NCBI GenBank assembly: GCA_961205875.1
Contig: OY540813.1
Coordinates: forward strand, 22,663,001 to 22,727,000
Reading direction: 5' to 3'
From: Sialis fuliginosa
Taxonomy: Eukaryota; Arthropoda; Insecta; Megaloptera; Sialidae
Length of the DNA: 64,000 nt
Shown one piece after another: positions 1 to 12,700 of the stretch; positions within the stretch are counted from its first letter, which is position 1; every line of letters begins with the position of its first letter. Made by a program: the position numbers and the translations under genes. The notes below the pieces were generated by a model. It made no database searches. It was given only the letters and a program-made list of their open reading frames with translations, and was not told where the DNA came from.

Positions 1-590
1 AATTGTAAATTATTCAATTAGCTGTAATTTTAGTAAAAATGATCGCAATAAATTTTTTCAAAAAGTAAATTAAAGCTTGAAATCTTTATTTTAAGATTCT
101 TTCAAAATGTATTTTTATTTTCATGTTATTTGAAAGCTTAGGACCTTTAGCTTGAAAATCTTTTTTTTTCTACATTTTTTTTCATTGGGTCCATTGAAAT
201 ATCGAAAAAAAAAAAAAGATTTTAAAGGCTATAAAATAATTAAGAGGTCTTGCCTAGTTGTAAAAATCAAAAAGTGGAAATTTTGGGTTTCTGCATTTTC
301 ATAAAGTACATAACCTTGAAAACATTTCCTGGATGTTTCAAGAGAAGAAAAAGAAGAAAGGACTTTTTTATTTCAGATACAACTCATTTCAATCAAAAAA
401 ATGCTTTTGGGAGAGTAGCCCTTATTCATTTATTTTTCAGTATCCCTTAACAAAAAATTAATTTAGTTTGTTTAAGAGCTATTTGAATAATTACAATTTT
501 TTTTTACAAATGTACAAAATGAAATCTAAAAAAGTAAATCTCAGAATTAGGTGTCTAAAATGGACTCTAATATATCAATATTTTAAATAG
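1..590 (+). other. Intron of dom upstream of the first visible exon
   Basis: AT-rich sequence with poly-T and poly-A runs ending in TTTTAAATAG at 581-590, the acceptor for the first exon. The 66-codon frame at 250-450 has the composition of translated AT-rich intron and no recognisable domain. Confidence 0.6.
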
Positions 591-1081
591 GTCGTTACAC
601 CAATTCCATTTTTATTGAAACACCAACTTCGAGAATATCAACACATCGGTCTCGACTGGCTGGTGACGATGTTCGAAAGAAAACTAAATGGTATTCTGGC
701 TGACGAAATGGGTCTTGGAAAAACCATACAAACGATAGCCCTTTTAGCACATTTAGCTTGTGAGAAGGGCGATTGGGGTCCTCATCTGATCATCGTGCCG
801 ACGTCTGTGATGCTTAATTGGGAGATGGAGTGTAAAAAATGGTGTCCTGGTTTTAAAATACTTACCTACTACGGTACGCAGAAGGAGAGGAAGATGAAAC
901 GCATGGGGTGGACCAAACCGAATGCATTTCATATCTGCATTACTTCTTATAAGCTAGTCATTCAAGATCATCAGAGTTTTAGAAGAAAAAAGTGGAAGTA
1001 TTTGATATTGGACGAAGCGCAGAATATTAAAAACTTCAAATCACAACGATGGCAACTATTGTTAAATTTTCAAACTCAGCA
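591..1081 (+). CDS. dom: dom exon: SNF2 ATPase lobe 1 (Walker A and DEAQ box)
   Basis: First coding exon in the window, entered in phase 0 after an AG at 589-590. It starts [18 protein letters not shown], the usual entry to an INO80/SWR1 ATPase. Motif I is DEMGLGKT (window residues 38-45, with the nucleotide-binding GKT). Motif Ia lies in [16 protein letters not shown]. Motif II is [11 protein letters not shown] (about 138-148): a DEAQ box, as in Domino/SRCAP/p400, not the commoner DEAH. The donor at 1082 is GTAAGT and splits a Gln codon that is completed by the first base of the exon at 1995. An apparent start at 615 is only a TTG inside the exon. Confidence 0.96.
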
Positions 1082-4000
1082 GTAAGTAAATTCATTTTTA
1101 GTTCAGTCCTCAGATCTGCGTTAATTTATAACATGCTAATTACTGGGTAAAGGGACTCATTTTGGTTTGAACGTGAGCAGAACTTAAACAAGCGAAAGGC
1201 ATTGAGAAAACTACAATGTTTTGTGCTCAATCTCTGATACTATCACGAAATCCGACAAAATCATAGGATACTTATCTGTTCTGTATAAAATTACAAACAA
1301 AAAAAGTGAACTTGTTGCACTCACTTTTTTAAAACAAATTGGATGAGCAATCCCATAAGACTTGATTTATACTAGATTATAACGAACAAAATGAGACCAA
1401 ATTGAACTCTACTACTAATAAAACCAGAGATATGATGTCGTGAAGTTGAGTCTTCGCGCAATAGGTTGCTATTTGACAAATCAGATCAAAAATGCTTGGT
1501 TGAGCATATCTTCAGTTCTATTAGTAGTAGTGAGTTACGTTTGGGTTCATTTTGAGCGTTATATAGTCTAGTATAAATGAAGTCCTGTAGGTTTTCCTTG
1601 TCTGAGTCATTAAAAAAAGTGAAGAGTTAAAATATGTAAAAATAGCGCTTTTTGGTGATTTTTGAGTATTTTAGGTCAAACATTGATTGATTATATATCC
1701 AAAACAAATTAACGCGGTATGTTCTTTTTATTATTTTCTCTGTAGTTTTAGAGAGAACAAAAGAGTATCCTATGGTTATGTCAGTTTTTGCATAGGTTCA
1801 AAGTAGATCACAAAACGTGAAAAATCATCTATTTGTGGTTTTTTTAAATACCAGAATCCAATCACAAAATCGAATGAGCGAATATATCCAATAAGAGTGG
1901 TATTATTTAACACCAATTATGTTTGAATTTTTATTTAGATTTAAAATGAGCCATTTTTTTATTAAAAATTTATTTAATAAAAAAAAAATTTCAGGCGACT
2001 ACTGTTAACGGGAACTCCACTTCAAAATAACCTAATGGAATTATGGTCTTTAATGCATTTCTTGATGCCCCATATCTTTCAGTCGCATCGAGAGTTCAAG
2101 GAATGGTTTTCAAATCCGGTTACCGGAATGATCGAGGGTAACTCGGAATACAATGAGAGCATTATTAAACGTCTGCATAAGGTATGCAACAATCGTTGTT
2201 CGTTCTTTCTGATATTTTATTGTATTCAATTTTCAGGTTTTAAGGCCATTCCTGCTCAGGAGGTTAAAATGTGAGGTCGAGAAACAGATGCCAAAGAAAT
2301 ACGAACATGTCATTATGTGCAGACTTTCAAAAAGGCAGCGGTATCTTTACGACGATTTTATGTCACGGGCAAAGTATGTAATAAAAATGATTGCAGATTG
2401 AATTTTTAAACTTATCGTCAAATCATTTTTCAGAACTCGTGAAACACTAGCGACTGGGAATCTTTTAAGCGTGATCAATGTTTTAATGCAGTTACGTAAA
2501 GTATGTAATCATCCGAACCTTTTCGAAGTCAGGCCAACTATATCTCCATTTCAGATGGAAGGGATTCAATATAACACAGCATCGCTGGTGTATGGACTTT
2601 TTGAGTACGATCCCATGAAGGTTGGTATTTGAACTATTTCGATTAATTGCGATTGAAAAAAACTAATGATTCTTTAATTTCAGCATATTGACTTGTTTAC
2701 GCGTCATATTTTACTATCAAAATTGGAAAACGCTTTATTAGCTGTTAACGCTCATCGTGTCCGACAGTTAAAAACACCGCGTCGTTTGATTGAAGAGATA
2801 GACACAGTTCCGGAAGTACCTCCACCATGTCCAAAGGGGCACATACGTTTAAAAGTGAAACTGGGTGAACCAAAAGAACAGAAAGTTATCGCGACATCTA
2901 ACTCTAGTATAAAGACAATCCCGAACAGAATAATTTCGACAAGCGCACCTACCACAACAGTAACGACTCAGCAAGGTTTAAAATTTCGTTTGTCTGGGGC
3001 GTCGGGAGTTCCGCTGCAAGGGGTCTCACTGCCACTGCAGATATTTCAGCAAGGGGGTGGTTTGAAGGCCATACCGATCGGAACGCCTATCTCAACTGCC
3101 GGGGGTACAGTGCAGCCAACGATACAGCTGAAACATGCTGACGGTACGCAGGGAACGCAAACTGTCGGATATGCGGCGCAAATAGTTCAGACGTCGACTG
3201 GGAAGCATATATTGCTGGCGTCATCGGCGGCTAACGTTGTCCAGACTCATTTGCAACCAATCGCCAATACTGTGATGACATCTAGCGGCCAGAGACTGGC
3301 CGTGCTGTCCAAAAGTCCGCTCGTGGCTACAAATTCCGGAAATAAAATGACTACGCCTACGAAAACGGTACTTTTTCCGGTTATAGATACGTCTCCGCAG
3401 AAGGTACGTTAATTTATTATTGTATCTAAAAAAAAAATATCGGCTTTTTTTATCTTATAGATTTCTCAAGTGGTCACTTCTGTGACGGCGACAAACCATA
3501 TCACAAATGCTACAGATGTAGTGAATGAAAAAGGTTCCGAAAAAACTACGATACCTTTCAATATCACTTTAACGCAACCTCTGAATGCATCTCTAATAAA
3601 TCAGCTGTCAGTCCAAAGTACACCTTCGCAAAATTTACGGAGTTCGGAAAGTCCAGTGAAACCTACTCACGACAAAAAAGACAGTTTATTTTATGATGTG
3701 AGTAATCAATTCTAAAAATCTGATTTAAGATAATCATGAAAATAAAATATTGCAAAGTTTTGTAAATTTTGTCTTGTGTAAAAAATAATAAATTAATTAA
3801 ACATGTAATCTTATGGATAACCAATTTCAAATTTTAAAAATTAATTTTGTGAAATTAATATAGCAACACAGGGAATAAGATGAAAATTTTAATATATATA
3901 TTTTTCAAAAATATAAAATCACAACTTGAAATTTTCAATGTTTGAAAGCTGGTCAAAAATATTATTTCACTATTTTTTGTATATATATATTTGTTCATGT

Positions 4001-7000
4001 TTCAAGTGTACATATAATTTTTTTGTACATTATAAACTTTTTCATAGATGTTAATTTTTAACTCAGACCATACAGCAAAAACTTCCTTAAACATTCTATT
4101 TAATTTATTTTATATTGCAGCCACAGTTAGAGAAACGCAAACGCAAATTCAGGAATCAAAAGTTACGCATCCTGGCACGTTTTAACGAAGAGCGGTGCTC
4201 CGCGTTCCCACTATATGGTGAGGATCTGCGAGCGGCTTGTGACGTGTTCACGCCCGGTCTGGAGCTGTTTGAAGACCACCCAGCTTACCGTGAGACGACT
4301 TCATGGACAGCCAGGGGTTATGCGCATTGCCGGGAAGCAATGACGCGGTCGAGGACGCAGGCCATCTGGAAACAAACGGAGGGACTAATGTCGGCTATCC
4401 GATCAGTTGATGACAGGATAGATGATATGAAGGATGTTCTCGATAGGTTCGTTTTCTTCGTGCCAGCCGTACAAGCACCGATGACTAGATTTCACGTGTC
4501 GCACCCGCCGCCCAATAAACTATGGTCGGAGCAAAGGATGACCATGAAACTACAGAAGGACCTTTCAGAACCTTGTGCGCCTCTTCACACGATTAGACGG
4601 AATATGGCTACGCAGTTTCCTGATCCACGTCTTATACAGTTTGATTGTGGTACGTATAATTATCTTCAAAATTAAACCGTTCACTTTGAATAAATTGAAC
4701 AATTTGTGTTTTATTTTAGGAAAACTTCAAACCTTAGATGTATTACTTAGAAAATTAAAGACTGAAGGACATCGTATCCTAATTTTTACACAGATGACAC
4801 GAATGTTAGATGTTTTAGAATCATTTTTAAATTATCACGGTCATATTTATTTAAGACTCGACGGAACGACAAAAATCGATCAAAGACAAGTGAGTAATAG
4901 AATAAAAACAAACTCTTCTATACGTTTACTTTATAATATGTTTATTTAGGTATTAATGGAAAGATTTAATGGGGACAAACGGATTTTTGCATTCATTTTA
5001 TCAACGCGGTCCGGCGGAGTCGGTGTTAACTTAACTGGTGCCGATACAGTGATATTTTATGATTCGGATTGGAACCCGACTATGGACGCACAGGCGCAAG
5101 ACAGGTGTCATCGAATCGGCCAGACGAGAGACGTACACATTTATAGGTTCGTTCAAAAACCAAAACAACCAAATTCAAGAATCTTATTATTATTTTATTA
5201 CAGGTTAGTTAGTGAGAAAACAATCGAAGAGAACATACTGAAGAAAGCCAACCAGAAACGTATGCTCGGAGATCTCGCTATTGAAGGTGGGAATTTCACA
5301 ACTGCATATTTCAAGAGCGTAAGTTTTTCATTATATGTTTTATTGCATGTCTGTTCTAATAGACCAGTTGTCAAATTATAATAAAAATGTGTACCAAAGA
5401 TAAATCGGCTGATTTGAAGCAATATTATCATTTTTGTTGTCATTTGTGTTGACACCCGATTTCATGACATATCTTCGGTTCTATCAGCGACACAGAGTTC
5501 ATTTTGTTCGTTATACAGTACAAATTAAGTCTTATCGATTTTTCTCATAAGAAAATTACCAGATGAAATACTTAATTTGTTAAATTTTGATTGACTGTAT
5601 TTTTTTTTTTTGATTTCACGATAGGGCCAGAGGTACAGCACAAAACATAAAAAATTGTACTTAAAATTAACACATTTTTTTTTTAATTTGAGGATACTTT
5701 TAATTTATTTCTGTGATGACAATTTTACAAAAATACTTGACTGTTTTAATTTTAGTGTCTTACTAAGATTTTAACTTTTACGCGATAGAATTGAGGCATT
5801 TGTCTGAGTCATATTTAACAACAAAAACAAAAAAATCATTTTTTCTTATGATACAATTAATATTTTATATTTTTAGTCAACGATTCAAGATCTGTTTAGT
5901 ATTGATAACAATGAGGACGCGACAGCGCGGATGTCCGAAGTAGTGAACAGAGAAAAAGAACGAAAAGAGCGATTGACAAAACAGGAAGAAGTGAATCCTG
6001 TTTCTCCTGTTACGGAGGACCGTTCGGCTGTGGGAGCACTTGAGACAGCATTGGCGGCATGTGAAGATGAGCAGGACGTCCAGGCAGCGCGTACAGCAAA
6101 GGCGGAGGCTGTCGCTGAACTTGCAGAGTTTGACGAGAGTATTCCGTTGGAAGAAGAGCGGCCAGTGACGGAGGCGGCTGCGACGGCGGCCGGTGAAGAT
6201 CAGGGTGCCGTCGCTGAGCCGGAACTCAGCAAGGCTGAACAAGAAGTGCAGAATCTTGTAAAACAAGTAAGATTTTTTTGTAACCTGTTTTTAAATTTGT
6301 CTGATTTTTTTTGTATGTTTTTATTAAATTTTAGGCAATTACTGTGTATATTTTACAGGCAAAATTATTAGGGGTTCAGTTACCATAATGATTAAATCCA
6401 CCCTTTTCATTCTTTAACGTTGAACTGTTTTTTTTTTGAAAATACGAAATCAAAATCTTGAAAATATAAAAAATAAATAAAAATATTGAATTATAAAAAA
6501 TTATTAAAATACTAGATTTAAACAGATTTAAATCACTACTGGAAAAATGGAGAAACTGTGGTTTCTTAGTCACTTAAACTAAAAATATACACCTTAACCA
6601 CAATAAAACAATGTCACTCGACACGTGTTTCGACTTCACAAGAAGTCCTCATCAGGAGCCTAACAGTTCCATTTAAATCACATTTTTTTCTTTTAGCAAA
6701 AATGTCACTTTTAATTGGAATATGCTATTTTCAGTGTCATATATTGGTCAAAAGGTTACTTTTTAGACAGACATTTGAGTATCTGTGCAGAATACAAAAT
6801 GGCAACCACCGGTGTTACCAAATTGACTGTATCTCGGCTCCTAGCCCTCAGATTTCAATTTTCATTTGTTCTAGTTCTTACTGAGAAAATCCTTTTTTGT
6901 TATTCATTTTTCTCTAAGTATTGAGGTTTCTCTACAAATTTTGAAAATCTGAAAATTTCAGTGTTAGTTGTCCCAGATAAGAAATCGGACTCAAGAAAAA

Positions 7001-9719
7001 TTGAAAAAAAGAAAAGAATCATTTTCATTTTATAAAAGGATAAATTATATGCACCTATTTATAAATTTACCTGTATCTCTTAAACCAAATATATAAAAAG
7101 ATTACGAAACATGTTTTTAACAGCTAAATAATAAGGTAACCACTGTTCAAAGTTAAAAAAAAAAAATTTATCGAATAAGGTCGAGTAACCTAGTACAGTT
7201 GACACTCATAATCAGTCTATTTTTCTTCATTTGACTCGCGATTTACAAAATTCATTAAAACAGTATTATCTTTTTATCATTGGAATACTGAAAGAATTTA
7301 TACAAGGTAAAAATGAATAATAACAAAAAAGTTTTGTGTCCTACATGGATGTGAGTGACTCCCTGCCAGAAAATTGATTTTCTTACCTTATCTACGACCA
7401 TAGAAAATAGCATATTCTAATCAAAAAGTGCAGCGTTTTTTTATGGTACCAGACGTACTATTAATGGCAGAGTAAATTATTAGATCAAAAATTTTCTTGA
7501 TAAAGAACTTTTTTTAAAATATTTTTGGTTTATTGGTTGAATTGCAAAAATAAAAAAATCCATTTTCTTTATTACGAATTCTCCTACAAAACTGAATAGT
7601 TTAAACTCCGTTATAAGTTTATTACATAACCTAAAAAAAATAAATACATTGTTTTTTTTTTATATAATACAATCAGGAAATGAAGTTTAATAAAAAAATC
7701 GGAAATGATATTCCATTTGATCTTAATTAAATAAGTGGGTCAAATTTCAAATCAAAAAATTATTTAGAACAGCTCAAAATTACATTTAAAAAGAAACATT
7801 TACTGATAATCTGTGGGTAAATGTATGATATAGGGACAATTTTTTTTTAAATTGTAGTTTTTTTACTAATGAAAATTCTATAAAAAAACCTGATTTTTAG
7901 AGATTGAGAGATTTTGGTTATGTATTCCTACAATGCTTAAAACAAGTGTGTACTTTAAATTAAAAGCTACTCATTTTTATTTTATTTTTTAATATTAGTG
8001 CTTTTATGCTATCCTGAAACCGATTTGAATTTGCAATATTTATCTATTTAAGTGGACTCAATCATTTTGGCATCTGAGGTTAATTTATTTACTGTGATGA
8101 CATTCTACAAAAACACTGACGTTTTTATTTTAGTGTCTTACTAAGGTTTTAACTTCAATGAACGAATTGAGGCATTTGTCTGAGTAAAAACAACTTTTTT
8201 TTATTTTTTATGTATTTAAAATAACAGTACATATTTTTATTTAATATATTTTTATATTTTTCAACAGTTAACACCAATAGAGCAATATGCTATGAGGTTT
8301 GTGGAAGAAAATGAAGCCAACTGGTCAGCTCAACAGTTAGCCGCAGCAGAAGCCGAAATAGAAGCTCAGAAACGTGAATGGGAATCAAATCGGTTAGCGG
8401 CCCTGCGCGAAGAAGAGGAGAGTCGAAAACAGCGCCAGAAAGAAGAAGACGATATTTTAACTTATTCAAGAGAGGACGCAATTAATCAGGTTAATAACGC
8501 TAAAAAAACAGTTAGCCGTAGGTTATTGTCAGCGAGAAACAAACAGATAGGGAAGAAACGAGTCGTTAATAAAAACAGTGGTGTTTTAAACAAACGTGTA
8601 CCTAAAATCAAAAAGCGGAAAGTAAAATTAGAAACACATTCGTTTGATGAAATTGAGCCGGTTGTTTCCAAAGAAAATATCAAAATTGAAACAAAAGCAT
8701 CGCCGGACCTAACTGTTAAAAATGAAATCATTAATGATATTAAAAACGAAGAAGTATCAGAGGTAAAATATAACTTGGACGAGCAACCCAAGGTTCTCTG
8801 TCTGAACGACAACTCTATAACCCCCCACCCTGTTGTTAATCACGTGACCGAAGACAGTCCGCGGACTCGGTCGAGAGGTAAAGTTAAAATAAATCTGTGG
8901 ACGTTGGACGTTAGTCCAATTTTACCGGGCATCAAACCCGTCAACCGTAGCGGTACACCCGTACTTCCGAACGACAGTATTAATAAGATCAAGCCTAAGA
9001 GCGGTAGGAAACTTCGATTAAGAAAAAAATTAGATAACGTAGTAAAAGAAAATAGTGATGGGCCTGAAATTAAATCTGTAGTTAAAATTAATGAATCTCA
9101 ATCTGACGAAAGTTCAGATTTATTATTGTGTAAACCCGACGTACAGGATAATTGTGTTAGCGATTCCAAACTTGAAACTTCAGATTCGGTTGATGAGGTA
9201 AAAAATAATTCTCTTAAACAAACAGACGAGGAGTCTGAAATGAGCCCCATTACGACGAATGCCTCGAATATTCCTTTTGATTTTAGTACTCCGGTGACTG
9301 TACAGGTGTCCGACTGTATGAAAACGTATTTTAAAATGTCTTCTAAAAACTCACCGAACGAAACGAATGTTGAGAATTGTTCCGACGATACTGTCCCCGA
9401 GAAAAAAACAAAAGGCAGTAGCGGTAAAACGGTTATTAAAAGAAGAAATCATATTAAATTTAAACATAAAAATGTACCTAATAAAGGTACAAATACTCTG
9501 GATACTTGGGTGAAAAGATCACCAAAGGGGGGGAGCACGGTCGGTAACGGGTGTATACAAAAAATAGAATTAGCGTCTGGTGTCGTACCTTCAGCGGCCA
9601 GGTTTTCGAGGTTTAATAATAAAACTAAACATAAATCGAATGATTTAAACGAACCGAAGAAGTTTTCGAAGTCAAATAAATTTAATAAGAAAGTAGAATC
9701 TAATGGGTCCATTTCATGA
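591..9719 (+). CDS. dom: Domino isoform B (SRCAP-like), 5'-partial, multi-exon
   Basis: Same first eleven exons as isoform A, then exon 12 read through its internal donor at 8490 to a TGA at 9717-9719. The coding total is 4812 nt, or 1603 codons plus stop. The product keeps the whole split ATPase but ends in a 409-residue lysine/serine/acidic tail instead of the SANT and Gln-rich region. In Drosophila the corresponding DOM-B acts in a separate SWR1-type complex from the Tip60-associated DOM-A; vertebrates use two genes, SRCAP and EP400. That the 8490-9719 stretch is coding is seen directly: the frame stays open for 410 codons with protein-like composition. That it is used as a composite terminal exon is inferred from the fly gene and from poly(A) signals downstream. 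Confidence 0.88.
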
Positions 9720-12700
9720 AGATTTTATTTATTGGCGAAATATATAAAACAGTCTTGATCGTCATAAATGTTCATAATTTATCAATGGATATTAAGGGAG
9801 AGCATGTGACAGTTCAGAAAAACAAAATATTTTTTAAAATTAGCAGAATTGGTAAAGTTACGTCATATTTAGTAGTAGTAGGTAGAGGGATCGAATCCCA
9901 TCAGTTAGATTCGAGGAAAATCCAGAACACATTCTTTTATCAAATCTTTCTTGTATAGAATTGCAGTATTGTAAATATGCCACAACCTTGATCGAATTTT
10001 TATTAAACCAAAGTTTATCAGAACATAGCGTTTTTCTCTAAACAATCCGATCGGAAAAAGATTTTTACAAATATTTTTGTAATCCTTATGGCTAAATTGA
10101 AAGGTAGCGTTTTTTTTCCAAAATATATTTTTTAATCCAAAAATATAAATAAAAATGGCTACGCTTAACGATAACTGCTGTTTAAGAAAGAATTAGATAT
10201 AGTGTTTACCATCGGAATGACAATTTTTAATGGACTATCGTGTTTTTTTTTCTTTCAAATAAAAATTGTGTAAATATAGTTAAAAGTATATGTAATAATG
10301 TACCCCACTCACAATCCTTACATATTTTATTAAGTTCTAAAAGAAAATTTGTTTGGGCTGTCACAGTCGTTCGTTTTGAACATAAAAGAAATTAACAAAT
10401 TAGGTAACTCTGATTTACCTGAACGTATATTCATAATTAATCCGTAACGTAGATCGATCAATAATTACTATTTGTATAAATACTATATAATGTATAAAAC
10501 ATCATTGACGGACGTGTTTAGTTTTATATTTATGATTGACGGATATTTTATGTGCCTGTAAATATTCTGTAAAATGTTGTGTTATTTTATTATTTTTGTA
10601 TATCATATCTTCGTATTATTGTAAATAATATAGATAGTTAAGCATTTTCAAATTATTACAGTCTGAGGTGATGTTTTTTTAAAAAAAAAAAAACCAGTTG
10701 GAAATTTTAAACTTATTTATTAGTTTTTCTCGGAAATTACAAAAAACATAGAACCGAGTTCTTGAATTTAGAATATAGATTTTTTATTTTATAGATTTGA
10801 ACAAAGACATTTGAGAACCGTCAGAAAAATTTACGAAATTCAGACTGAATATTTACATTCTTTACAAGTCTCGCTAAGAAATTCTAAAGAGACAAAAATC
10901 AGTTTTTTTTGATTTTTAACTCTATGGTAAAAACAGTTGAAAACTAATTAAATTATCTACAGAAAAGGTTCTATAAATATTTTTTATCAGGTTCATACTT
11001 CACTGAGTAATTGACTTTTTGGATATATTAAAATTGAAAGAGTTAGACAATAATTTTAATAAATTCCGACAGCCATTATTAGGTGAAGTATGAATCTGAT
11101 GAAAAATATGTATCAAACCTTTTTTGTAGAGAATTTAATAGCTTAAATTTTATATGTAAAAAAGACTAAAATTAATTTTTGTTGATTTCTCAATTTCCTT
11201 TCAACACATAGTCATATACAAAACTGAAGCTTATTAAATTCTCTACAAAAAAAGTTATGTAAATATTTTTCAAGATATTTACAATTCATTGAATTTCGAT
11301 CGTCAGAATTTCTTCCAATTGAGAGATAATTTGATGATGAAAATTATGTATAAGACCTTTTCTGTAAAAAATTTAATTAGCTTTAATTTTGTATATAACT
11401 ATTTTTGCCGTAACGTTGAAAGAAAGTTGAGAAAACTAGTTTTTGTCCTTTCTGGATTTCTTAGTGATACTTGGAAGAAGTCTGAATTTGTTGTACAATA
11501 CTGGCATTGTGATTTTTGTAATTTTTGTAGACGACGTACTGATTATCAATATAGAGTTATTGAAGTTTCTCGTATGTAAATATTTAAATTAAGAAAGGCA
11601 GCACCTCACATTGTAAGCATTTATATTACAATAATAATAGAAATCGATTGGCCGGTGTTATTTTTTCATATATTTAAGAGTAGTTTCTATTTTGATAACG
11701 TGTAAATTTGAGCGTTCTATCATTATTGTAATATTATTATTTATCTGCGTCTGTGGATAATTGATTTGTGACATGTTGTCACGCCTGTATCATATATAAA
11801 AATATACATTAGGAAAATAAAGTGATGTTTTTCCTTGCTACGCTTGTGTGTGTTTTTTATTATTATTTTTTAATATATATACATACGTTTTTATACGCAA
11901 CAGAACTGGTCATTGTTTTTTATTGATTGACCGAACGAGTGTGTTGGGGGATTTTGGTGCCACCCTTGCTCTCTGCGCTGCGGTGTGAGACACCGGTGGC
12001 GCCAAACTATCGCCCGGAAATAGCGAGCGAGCAAGGAAGGTTACTTTATTCCCCTCATGCTCATGTACCCTTTTTCTGCCCCACACGATCCTATTCATGC
12101 CTGCCGGACATTTTACCAGGAATATTCACTGTCTGATTTTGATGAAACATTATTAAAATAATACAAAGGTTCTAAATTGTGGGAGCTGGAAACTACATCT
12201 CAAAAATAATTAATAATACATTTTTTTTTTATGTATGTAACTACAGGAATTTAAGTAAAGGGGTATACATTAACTACGTGCTTGATGTGGCAAGGGAGAG
12301 GGACAGATAATATGTGACAGTATTACATTTCACTTGAATGCTTTTTTTTTTTTAAATAAAAAGGAGATGCATGATATTGTAATGTAATATTAGAGAGAGG
12401 GAGTCACAAGATTTTGACAAAGGGGGAGGGGAAATAAAAAGTACCGTAGTACATTTAAAAAAAAATGTATTTGCTCACAAAATTATTAATTACAGAAACG
12501 AATATTATGCACGATATACACACAATTCTGTTTTTACACGATTTTAAAATAGCACAGTTGATAACTATTGTTTAGAAAATACTCAAATTAATTTATATTA
12601 AATTTTCTCAAAATCTCGAAAATATAAAAACTAACAAATATAAAAAATAAATATAAATAAAATAATACTAATAAAATAAATTAATATATTACACTTACAC

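Noticed and set aside
615-1085. Start codon for a separate helicase gene at 615
   Set aside because: The position is TTG (Leu) inside a dom exon whose frame is open back to the acceptor at 590.
9880-9905. tRNA-like B-box (GGATCGAATCCC)
   Set aside because: No A-box, no acceptor stem and no cloverleaf can be formed around it.
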